Positions 53,860 to 62,476 of a DNA stretch of 64,000 nucleotides are shown one piece after another (the first letter of the stretch is position 1; each line of letters begins with the position of its first letter). The stretch comes from Platanthera guangdongensis (taxonomy: Eukaryota; Streptophyta; Magnoliopsida; Asparagales; Orchidaceae). The notes beneath the pieces are model-generated. The model was not told where the DNA came from and searched no databases. It worked only from the letters and a program-made list of their open reading frames with translations. A program made the position numbers and the translations under genes. Location: positions 99,003,707-99,067,706 of the forward strand of contig CM077159.1 of assembly GCA_039583875.1 (NCBI GenBank), read 5' to 3'.

Positions 53860-56520
53860 ATGGCAGTGGAGGATGCAAGTTGTCTTGGTATTGATCTTCT
53901 TACAGAGATGAACTGTGAACGGTGGAAGTCCTGTATGAAGAGCTTTCTTCTTGGCGAGGACCTTTGGGAGGTTGTATGCGGAGCAGGAAGACAAGAGGAT
54001 ACTGCTGGCAATGCTGAGGCGATGAGAGCTTGGAAGGAGGCAAATGCGAAAGCGGAGTCTATTCTCAGGCAGGTGATCTCATCGGAGCTCTTGGACCACA
54101 TCAGTGGATGTCGGTCAGCTGCGGAGGTCTGGACTTCCCTTGATGGGTTGTTCAGGAAGGAGGTGAAGGTTGATGCGGAAGTTGGTCCCTCTACTTCATA
54201 TCAGGAAGAAAGGAGTGTTTCTCCTAGGCGCGATAGGAAGAGGAAGGAAGGACCAAGGTGCTATAAATGCAAGCAGCAAGGTCATCTTCGGAAGGAGTGC
54301 AAGGTTGTCTTGCTCTCGGCGAACGTAGCTCTGGTAGGGAGGAAGGAGAAGAACGTAGTTGGGATTTCAACTAGTTCTGGAGTTGATCGGAGGAATGCCA
54401 GTGATAGTGCTGCTATCTGGCATGAAAGACTGGGACATGTAGGGATGGACAAGCTGAAAGCAATGGCGGAAAGAAGACTCGTAAGAGGCTTGCCTAGATT
54501 GTCATCCTATGGCGATGGTCGGGGGTGTGCGGGATGTCAGGAAAGTGGAGCCTATCGCTTCATGGTCGACAAAGCACAATCCAGATGTAATGCACCATTA
54601 GCGGTTGTCCATTGTGCTCTGGTGGGACCGACTGTCACGGCCAGTCTTGGAGGCAGCAGGTTCATGCTGATATTGGTTGATGACTATTCTGGGTATACTT
54701 GGGTATACTTTATGAAGACGAAGTCCAGCATGGTACGCTTGTTTGTGGAGTTCAAGAAGCTTGTCGAAGGCCAGCTCGGCCGGAGGATCAAGGTGTTGAG
54801 GACAAGTATCGGTGGTGAGTTTGGCTCAACCGAGTTCTCACGCTTTTGCAGGAAGCAAGGGATCCGGATGGAGCTTTCTTGTGGACATACTTCACAACAG
54901 GGTAGTATTGCAGCTCGGATGATCCGTTGGTTAACGGAGACCTGCAAGTGTTGGCTTCGGAGTAAAGGCGTTCCGAAGGCTCTTTGGGCGGAGGGAATAG
55001 CCTGTGCTGCTCATGTCATCAACCGGATGCCTCTTAGTCCGATCATAATGAAGACTCCTTATGAGCTAATGTTCGGAGTGAAGCCCTCAGTGAAGCACCT
55101 TCGGGTGTTTGGGTCTACCTGCTATATACACACTCCGGGTGCTCTCAAAACAAAGCTAGTCTTTGTTGGGTATGATGAGCAGAGAAGAAGATGGAGGTGT
55201 ATGGATCCTGCGACGAAGAAACTCATAGTGTCGAGAGACATTGTTTTTGATGAGTTGATGCCGTATTGGGGTAGCTCTTATGTGGAGCTAGAGATAAGCA
55301 GGTCAGATGGTGGGTTGAAGGAGGCTGTTGCTAAGGAAGTGGAGTTGCCTGAGTCACCAGGTGCTCCAGGTTGTTCTAGCTCCGGGGCAAAGGCGTCAGA
55401 GTCAGGAAGAAGGGGGAGCGATGCTCCAGGACCTTCTGGCTCGAAGGCGGAGGCTTCCGGTTCAGGAAGCAAGGGGAGCGATGTTCCAGGCAGTTCTTGT
55501 TCAAGAGGGGAGTCTTCTGGTTCAGGTAGCAGTGGGAGCGTTGCTCCAGATGCTTTTGGTTCCAGTAAGGAGGCGTCTTGTTCAGGGAGCAAAGGGAGCA
55601 TTGTTCCGGGTTTGCCTGGGAACGGAGCTGGTTCACAAGCAGCGGAGGTGGTTAGCCATGATCAGGTTCTTCGGAGATCGAAGAGGATCAGTAAGCCACC
55701 AGCTCGATATTGTGAAGGGAATACGGTGGACTTGGTCCCGTGTTTCCTTGTTAGCCCTCAGGTCGAGCAAGGTACTTCTGGCTGTGATGACCCCACTAGA
55801 ATCAAGGAGGTGGTTGACACCAAGTCTGAAGAGGTGACTTCTCTCAGAGGCAACGAGGCTTGGGCTTCTGGGTCCAAGGAAGTTGGTGATACTCCTGTGA
55901 TGCAAGAGTGGAGGTTGAAGCTGAAGAAGGCAGAGGGAAGCATGACTCCTTTGTGGAGATGCTGGAGGGCTCCATCATGGTCCATGATATGCGGGGCGAG
56001 GACTATGTCTTGGACATCTCTTCGTAAATGCTATCGGAAGGACCAGGTGCAAGGTTACGGGAGCTGCTGGAGTTATTCACCACTTCTCACTTCAAGGGGG
56101 AGTGTTGAATTCTGTGAAGTGAAAGTGGGTGAATGGAAGGCTTGGGAAACCTATCCGCGCGGACTACGCGGACTGGGTTGGCGGACTGCTAGGTCGGCAG
56201 GGATGTTGCAGGCGGTTTGCTCTGTGGCGGCCTGGGCGGTCTGTGCGCGCGGACTACGCGGACAGCAGCGGCGGTCTGACAGGCCAGTGTATGCTCAGCA
56301 GGCGGTTTACTCCCAGGAAGTAACCGGGCGGATAGGAATGTTATCCGCGGAGTCCGGCTTGAAGCGGACTGAAGAACTGGAGCTCGGCAGACCGGTTTGG
56401 CAGATGCCTTGGTCTTGCTCTAGTGAAGCGGCAAGTGAAAGCCGCGGAGACCGCCGGTCAGCGCGGACAGGAACTGGAGGTCGCCCAGTATGGCGGGCTA
56501 GATACAGTGTCCGCCTGTAA
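53860..56520 (+). CDS. E2 ORF: short gag, CCHC knuckle and catalytically dead integrase-like domain
   Basis: ATG 53860 is chosen for its ACCATGG context and gag-like start (ERWKSCMKSFLLGEDLWEV). The frame is open further upstream through the primer site into the LTR (to 53695). Order by residue: short gag 1-115; CCHC knuckle CYKCKQQGHLRKEC 134-147; HHCC zinc region H188/H193/C223/C226; integrase core 245-400; IN C-terminal block FGSTCYIH near 430; Ser/Gly-rich repeats about 505-590; RRSKRISKPPARY linker. The catalytic Asp, Asp, Glu positions are Ala253, Ser316 and Ala352, with the 35-residue spacing of the last pair kept. No protease, RT or RNase H. The ORF runs through the polypurine tract and 418 bases into the 3' LTR before TAA. 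Either a trans-acting capsid/DNA-binding protein or a relic. Confidence 0.85.
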   Translation: MAVEDASCLGIDLLTEMNCERWKSCMKSFLLGEDLWEVVCGAGRQEDTAGNAEAMRAWKEANAKAESILRQVISSELLDHISGCRSAAEVWTSLDGLFRKEVKVDAEVGPSTSYQEERSVSPRRDRKRKEGPRCYKCKQQGHLRKECKVVLLSANVALVGRKEKNVVGISTSSGVDRRNASDSAAIWHERLGHVGMDKLKAMAERRLVRGLPRLSSYGDGRGCAGCQESGAYRFMVDKAQSRCNAPLAVVHCALVGPTVTASLGGSRFMLILVDDYSGYTWVYFMKTKSSMVRLFVEFKKLVEGQLGRRIKVLRTSIGGEFGSTEFSRFCRKQGIRMELSCGHTSQQGSIAARMIRWLTETCKCWLRSKGVPKALWAEGIACAAHVINRMPLSPIIMKTPYELMFGVKPSVKHLRVFGSTCYIHTPGALKTKLVFVGYDEQRRRWRCMDPATKKLIVSRDIVFDELMPYWGSSYVELEISRSDGGLKEAVAKEVELPESPGAPGCSSSGAKASESGRRGSDAPGPSGSKAEASGSGSKGSDVPGSSCSRGESSGSGSSGSVAPDAFGSSKEASCSGSKGSIVPGLPGNGAGSQAAEVVSHDQVLRRSKRISKPPARYCEGNTVDLVPCFLVSPQVEQGTSGCDDPTRIKEVVDTKSEEVTSLRGNEAWASGSKEVGDTPVMQEWRLKLKKAEGSMTPLWRCWRAPSWSMICGARTMSWTSLRKCYRKDQVQGYGSCWSYSPLLTSRGSVEFCEVKVGEWKAWETYPRGLRGLGWRTARSAGMLQAVCSVAAWAVCARGLRGQQRRSDRPVYAQQAVYSQEVTGRIGMLSAESGLKRTEELELGRPVWQMPWSCSSEAASESRGDRRSARTGTGGRPVWRARYSVRL

Positions 56521-57964
56521 GTGCGGACTGGCCCTTGCAGCCAGTGGGCTGGACTTGGTGGGAATTGAACCAAGTCCAGGAGGCTCAGTCCGGGGAGATC
56601 GCGCAGTGGAGCGCGGGCTGATTTCTCAGTCCGCCAAGCTTAGTAGAAGTGCTGTTGCCTTGTATGCTAGCTTGGGGATATGCGGACTGGAGGATTGCTT
56701 GTGCAGGAGCGTGCGGACTGGAGCCAGAGTCTGCTGAGTCCGGTTGAGCCTTGTGATGAGGTTATGGACTCAGAGAAGCGGACTGGAGTTCGCTGTGTAC
56801 GCGGACTGGATCGGCGTGTCCGCTGAGTCCGGCAATGCCTTGGTGATTAGGCAATGGACTTGGGATATGCGGACGGAAGCCGGGTGTCTGCTGAGTCCGG
56901 CAGGTGCCTTGATGGCGAGGCTGCGGGCTCGGGTTTTGCGGGCTGATGCCTTGTCCGCAGAATGGCGGACACGGCTGTTGTGGAGTCCGGCTGTGGTGGT
57001 CCTGGCTTGGTCTCTGGCGGCAAGGCGGGCTGGATATTGGAGTCCGGCCTTGGAGAAGCTGGAGCGGACTGGCTATCTGCACAGGAGCGGCGAACTGGAA
57101 GGTGTGTCCGCGGGCTGAGCGGACACACTTGTTCTAGCTGCGGGTTGTGGCGGTGATCCTATTGGCTAGGGCGGTGACCATACTCATCGTCGTGCCTATA
57201 AATAGGACCCATGTCACATCAGGAGAAAACCTAGACCGAAGTAAGTGAACAGTAATTGAGCTTGCGTAAGTTGCTGCGGTCTGGACTTTGTGTCCGCGCG
57301 GATAGAGAGTTGACCCGGTTGTGCTGTGCAGGTTGTGCGGATAGCGCTGGAAAGCCAGGACTTGGCTCTGATTGCGGTCAGGGATAGTGCGGACTCTGCG
57401 GTTAAGCAACAGGCGGTAAACAGCAGGTCGCAGATAGCGACCAGGCGGTTTTCTCTTTGGCGACTTGATTCGGGGTTCAGGAAGTCGCCTGCTTCAGGCG
57501 GACTGTTCCATTCGGTGACGCAGCTTGTGCGGTCTGGCGGCGTGTAGACCGGCGGTGAAGAGCTAAGCATTGGAGTAAGGGTGAGTCCGCGCGGCTTGGG
57601 TTGCGGTCTGGCGACCTGGCGGACTGGGCGGACTCCACAGCAGTAGGTCGGCGGCTTGTTGATTGAGTCCGCGCGGCTTTGTTTTTGTTCTTGTCTTTGT
57701 AACTGTCTCTGCTCTCCCGGTGTTGGGTTTTGGTGAAGCATGTCTCGCCATGTATGTCTCGCCTTGTAAAGAAGTTTGCTCTTGATCAATAAAGAAGCTT
57801 GTGCTGCATGTGTTGCTGGTTGTTACTGCTTTATTGAGATAACCCCTGCTAACTCCACGATCCGGGAAAACTTTCAACATTATAAGTGGGCGTATTCTCC
57901 TTCGGTTTGTTGAGTTTTCAGCAGGGTATCCAAGGGGGCGTCTGCGGTTTGTTGAATTTTAACA
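56103..57964 (+). repeat. 3' LTR of E2
   Basis: Pairs with 51912-53773. TATA box at 57196-57205, AATAAA at 57788. The end of the E2 ORF lies in its first 418 bases. Confidence 0.94.
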
Positions 57965-58694
57965 GTGAGTGCGAGCTGGAGGGTGAATTCTGGCACCTCG
58001 TGAATAAGCCAAATCTCCTCCTGGAACCTGTCTACGTAGCTGGCCAGTGACTCCTCTACTCCATGCTGGATCTTGAAGAGTACCTTGGCATTTTTTTCTT
58101 CTTCTTCGACATTGAGAAACGCAATTGGAAACTTCGGTGCAAATCCCTTGCTTTCTCCTTCAAGGTGATTGTGAAAAGACAACACTTGAACGCGTCTGAC
58201 ATTGGCCTGATGGAGACCATGTCTTCGAACCACTGCAGGTGCTAGACGAGATCATCCTTGTCAGTCTAATATGTCATTTCTGGCTCCTTGAACCCTTCTA
58301 GAACTGGCGCGGAAACAACTAGTTCACCGAATGGGCTCCCTCCGCTCGAGGATCTCGCATGCTCCACTCGCGTGACCAGCTCGGCCTCCCGGACCACACT
58401 CGTCGGGACCGCACTCGCCGGACTAGGGAAAAGCTCTCTCTCCGCTAGATCTTGCTCCTGCCATCCTCTTACCCCCTCCTAACCTGCCCTCTGCCCTGGG
58501 GAGTTCTCGCCCATCCCTAGTGGCATTACCACTTGGACCGCAAGGGTCGAGCACTCGCCCCGCGCTGCGGCGAATGCGAAGTGGATAGTCTCTAGGACCT
58601 CCCTCTTGAACTGTTCCAACATCTCAACTAAATTCGGTGTCATAGGTAGTTGCGAGTCGTCATGGTCAGTACCTTGTTCCTCATCTCCAGCCAT
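57965..58694 (-). pseudogene. Element D gag N-terminal part, broken
   Basis: The ATG at 58692-58694 gives MAGDEEQGTDHDDSQLPMTP and an amphipathic stretch (LVEMLEQFKREVLETIHFAF) up to a stop at 58479. A second open stretch (58233-57965) has gag residues KVLFKIQHGVEESLASYVDRF and continues across the E2 insertion to 51906. At least one frameshift lies between. Tat-type capsid by similarity of the RF.EE pattern; low sequence support elsewhere. Confidence 0.68.
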
Positions 58695-58750
58695 GGAACT
58701 CTCTCAGGATTTTCTTATTCAAGCTGCGGTCTACGCTCACCGCACCAAAA
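58695..58750 (-). other. Element D leader with primer-site-like sequence
   Basis: The minus strand reads TTTTTGGTGCGGTGAGCG next to the LTR end. TGG at the start of a primer site is typical, but I cannot name the matching tRNA. Confidence 0.5.
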
Positions 58751-59642
58751 ATATTGGAACTGAGATTCGGCCCAACGAGGAGTTCGGACCCAAAAAAGGT
58801 GGCAACCCGCACCTACTTCTCCTGAGAAAGGATGTTAAGTTGAAGACTCAAACTTGATACAGATCCTGGTTGTGACACTGAGGACCCACCACACACTCAA
58901 AAGAACCTTGAGCACTTCCCCTGCCAAACCAAAGCTGAAGCTTCGCACCTTGGAGAGCCTTCGTAGATAATCAAAAATAGGTTGAAGAAGAGGAAGCCAA
59001 AAGAAAACTGGATCCCCTCCAAAGGTGCCCTTCAGGATCTATTTATTGTTTTCTTAGCGGGGTCTGCCAATAGCATATTCTCGTCCTTTGATTTCACTAT
59101 ACGCAGCATAGATTGGTCTGTCAATAGTCAAACTTCACTGCTTGGAATATCTATCGGCAGACAAAAATAAAAAAAATTATAACGTTAAAGGGAAAATTCT
59201 ACTAGAGTTCACCAGCGGCAAGACCCCCGCCTCCTGGGATGGCGGATCCCTTGATGGGACTGGCTCTCAACGACCTTCGGCTCGCCTCGCCAACCCTCGG
59301 CCACACTAACCTTCGACTCGCCTCGCTGACCCCAGCTCGCCTTGAGGCGAGCGGCGAGTACCCGATGAGGACAACACTCGCCCACCTCCTATTCTTAACT
59401 CAGGGCGAGCGATCCATACCGCGCGACTCGCCCCTCGAACAATTGTCTGTCTCCTTTGGCGAATGTGGGCCCACTTGACTCGCTCGGACTCGAGCTCTCT
59501 TCGCCCATTCCACTCGGCGAACTTGGGGTTATACAGGCAAAGTTTCTTGTAAGATGGTCCTTCTCCCACCAAGCGTGTCTGTATTCTCTATCATCTCCAA
59601 GCCATAAAGAGGTGCGGCAGGTCGCCCTCGATTACACCAACA
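58751..59642 (-). repeat. Element D 5' LTR (probable)
   Basis: From TATTGGAACT (58751; expected TGTTG) to ACACCAACA (59642, reversed TGTTGGTGT). Shares blocks with 49628-50055, has a reversed TATA-like CAATAAATAG at about 59038-59048 and the ACTCGCC word cluster at 59260-59540. The outer boundary is inferred only from the terminal CA. Confidence 0.6.
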
Positions 59643-60704
59643 ATTTGTAAACTGCTACCGATAGTGGGTTTGACCAATAGTGAATCGGTCATATGGTTTT
59701 TTATCCAGTTGAGAGATTTTTCAACATTAAAATTACCTTGTGCACTTCCTAAATTTATTTTGTGATTGTTTGCGCGCTCGACCGCTCCACTGGCTAAGAC
59801 GCCCTAGCATAGTCCAGTCTATAAGGAGCATTGAGTTGGCCACAACAACCTCTAATTCAATTATCCTCCTGATATATATATACAAAGATAATTTACTATG
59901 ATAAATATGATGGACTGATTTGGAGCTTACAAAAATATTAAACCATTGAAGATAATATAACATGTTTTGTTTAGAAAAGTAGTGTTATTCTCAAAATTTA
60001 ATGATATTAAATATTTCTTAATCATTTTAAATATTATCCTTTTATGACTATGAATCCTCTATACCGCAAAGATTTCACACTACTCTAATTTTCTTGGGCG
60101 AGACAACTGATGACTCTTTAAGTTGATTTACCTAAGATTTGTACTTTGTTAGAAACCCCTACAAGTTGGTTTATTATTAACCCTAGTGCTTACCTTTTAA
60201 CACTAAGATGAGGGATTTATGTTATCCTATTACTTCAGGATTGCATGGCACTCTCTCTATCAGCGTACAGTCTTAGGATTTCACACTACTTCAGGATTTT
60301 ATTTTAGGTTCACAATTACGACCGCATGAACCAGACCTTAATCAAAGTCTGGTTCATGCGGCCGTAACCGCTTGACTGGGGGGGAGGACTTATTCGCATG
60401 AAGTAATAGGATACGGTTCATGCGGTTGTAATCGCTTCACTAACGAAAATAAGTCATCCCCAAACGGAGCCTTAATCATATATTGGTACACAAAGCCTTA
60501 CTAAAATATTGTTAGGGTTGATCGCTCAAAGTATTCTATCATATCTCATCTAAGTATGGAATAGGGTATAAATAGTACTTCCAACATAGGGTCAAACCCT
60601 AGTATGACATGAACCCGTTAACCTATTATGAGTCGGGCTCAACACGTGCGGACATATTATTATATAAATCTAACAATCTCTTCCTATGTCCGCGTGAACC
60701 CAGA
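59643..60704 (+). other. Non-coding AT-rich stretch with an inverted repeat
   Basis: No supported gene. Contains the hairpin at 60322-60361 and a repeat of GGTTCATGCGG followed by GTAAYCGCTT (60351-60373 and 60417-60438), perhaps the remains of a small DNA transposon. The rest gives no recognisable signal. Confidence 0.6.
60322..60361. repeat. Perfect 15-bp inverted repeat with 10-base loop
   Basis: CCGCATGAACCAGAC (60322-60336) and its exact complement GTCTGGTTCATGCGG (60347-60361). Pairing extends outward with mismatches to about 22 bases. Confidence 0.85.
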
Positions 60705-60712
60705 CTTCGAAT

Positions 60713-61295
60713 TAGGGCTGATATCGAGTCGAGTTCGAGCAATTTTGGCTCGGCTCGAAATCGAAATTTTCGACTCGAAATCGACTCGAAATCGAAATTG
60801 ATTGCGAGTCGAGTCGGCTCGACTCGAAATGACTCGATTCCGAGTCGGCTCGAAATCGAATCGATTCGGCTCGAAATCGAATCGAGTCGGCTCGAAATCG
60901 AATCGGGTCGGCTCAAAATCGAATCAATTTGGCTCGAAATTGAGCAATTTTCATTTTATTCCTACTTTACTCAAAATTAAATTAGGCAACCTATAAATTT
61001 AGCAAATGAAACACTTAAAGTTTTCATTCTTTTTATTTAGGTTTAAATTTTGTTATTTTTAATCTTAAAATAATAATATATTAATAAATACATAATTTCT
61101 TTTTAATTAATTCGAGTTGATTCGAATCATATTTTGAGCGATTCAGGACTGGCTCGAAATCGACTCGAAATCATATTCGAGTCAAATTGAATCGACTCAA
61201 ATTGAGTCGAATCAATTTTAACCGATTCTGATTTGCCTCAATTTTCGAACGTTTTTCGAGCGACTTTCGAGTTTCGAATAATATGCTCAGCCCTA
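60713..61295. mobile_element. hAT-type MITE filled with TCGAAATCGA words
   Basis: Termini are TAGGGCTGATATCGAG (60713) and TCAGCCCTA (61295), inverted over the first nine bases, and flanked by an 8-bp duplication CTTCGAAT (60705-60712) / CTTTGGAT (61296-61303) with two transitions. Eight-base duplications and a TAGGGCTG end fit hAT non-autonomous elements. The left third is an array of GGCTCGAAATCGAATCGAGTC-like words and the right end repeats the same words inverted. There is no transposase. Confidence 0.8.
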
Positions 61296-61303
61296 CTTTG
61301 GAT

Positions 61304-62056
61304 AGAGGGTGGTTTGTGCAAAGTTTAAACAACTGTGAATCATACACAACCGTGTACAGCACATGTTTCAAACAAAATTTGACTTGAGCACAGAATAGTA
61401 TGCACGCATAAGTAAAACGAAACTCAGCTGCAACACAAAATAGTCTCATGTACAACATGACACAGGCCCAATACGCCTGGTGTCCCAAATAAATAGAGAG
61501 CTAAATGTCCAATCAAACAGTGCATAAAAAGAGCTAAAACAATGCTATGAACAGAAGTAGCAAAAGATAAACTAATAACACTATAAAACTCATCATCCAA
61601 AAGATCATCCTGATCTGGATTCCAGTCAACCAGTGCTCTTCTTATCCCAGCAACCCCTGCAATTTCAACAGAGAATTTCATTTCAGAATGAATTCTATCC
61701 TTTGCAAATTTGCAAATATCTAGTTCTACAAAAAAGAACTTAGTATTAATCATTTTAATTTGGCTGGGAGGACACGTTCAAAGATTATTATAGTTTTACC
61801 TCAGAACCTGATATCTGTTTCAACTGAAACTATTCCAGACTTCTGGACACCGCAGTTATATCTGTGATCCTATATGGAATGTCACGGTTACTTCCCTTCT
61901 AAAGTTAATTGGAAATAATCAAGTTTGGAATGGAACAAATCTCCAAAAGAAGAGACAAGACCAAGTCAGATTGTGTTATCAAGTTTGGAATAACACTCTC
62001 CTCCAGGGCAAAAGCCGAATCCAGGTGAAGTTGTTAGCATCAAGTTTGGAATGAAA
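61304..62056 (+). other. Unassigned sequence left of element I
   Basis: Contains the unidentified ORF at 61424-61753 (minus strand). Near its right edge a 13-base word ATCAAGTTTGGAAT starts at about 61918, 61978 and 62039, a spacing of about 60 bases. This is the least repetitive stretch of the window and the best place to look for host sequence. Confidence 0.5.
61424..61753 (-). CDS. Unidentified 109-codon ORF
   Basis: I do not recognise it. The N-terminal half is mixed charge (DICKFAKDRIHSEMKFSVE; ALVDWNPDQDDLLDDEF), the C-terminal half hydrophobic (SIVLALFMHCLIGHLALYLF) and could span a membrane. The non-random composition without stops is modestly suggestive. It could be an exon of a decayed host gene, part of a transposon, or chance. 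No neighbouring exon was found. Confidence 0.22.
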   Translation of the reverse strand: MINTKFFFVELDICKFAKDRIHSEMKFSVEIAGVAGIRRALVDWNPDQDDLLDDEFYSVISLSFATSVHSIVLALFMHCLIGHLALYLFGTPGVLGLCHVVHETILCCS

Positions 62057-62469
62057 TGTAGAAACCGAACAAAAAATAAACCGGAAGGGTTTAACTGAAA
62101 CTTTATTATCTGAAAAAGGTGTTTATTACAATGGTATAGCCTCCCTTTTATAGAATGGAGGAGATGAGAGAGATTACAAATAATCAATGTGGGACTAAAA
62201 ATTTACAGGGGTAAGCGGCTTTACAAAAGACAAACCAGACAAGCCGTGCGATTAGACAAACCGGCTAACCGACCGACTACCAACAGGAGGAGAGATCAAA
62301 CCGCCACAGGAGACCGCTAGACCGCTCGGTCTCCTAGTCTCCTGAGACAAGCCGCCTGACCGCTGAGAAACCAAACAGCAACAGCCCGGCACACAGACCG
62401 GCTAGGAGAAACCGCCAGACCGCCAGGTCTCCAAGCAGCAACAGACCGCGCGGTCTCCAACCTGCAACA
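62057..62469 (-). repeat. 3' LTR of element I
   Basis: 413 bp. Reversed TATA box CTATAAAAGGG at about 62144-62154, reversed AATAAA near 62101, and GACCGCYNGGTCTCC-type words at 62300-62460, resembling those in the G LTR. Confidence 0.88.
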
Positions 62470-62476
62470 CTCCCCC

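Larger units (their letters stand above)
51912..57964 (+). mobile_element. Element E2: RT-less copia-type LTR element, intact second copy
   Basis: LTRs 51912-53773 and 56103-57964 (both 1862 bp, nearly identical), primer site at 53774, polypurine tract AAGGGGGAG (56094-56102), and a perfect target duplication GTGAG (51907-51911 / 57965-57969). The internal region (2.3 kb) has one uninterrupted ORF. The perfect duplication, near-identical LTRs and open frame make this the youngest complete insertion in the window by inspection. Since it has no RT or protease, it must have been copied by enzymes supplied in trans. Confidence 0.94.

Noticed and set aside
58063..58245. 60-codon ORF starting MLDLEEYLGIF
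   Set aside because: Antisense to the D gag remnant at 57965-58233.
59239..59650. ORFs in the ACTCGCC-rich part of the D LTR
   Set aside because: Repeat-derived, no domain, overlapping frames on both strands.
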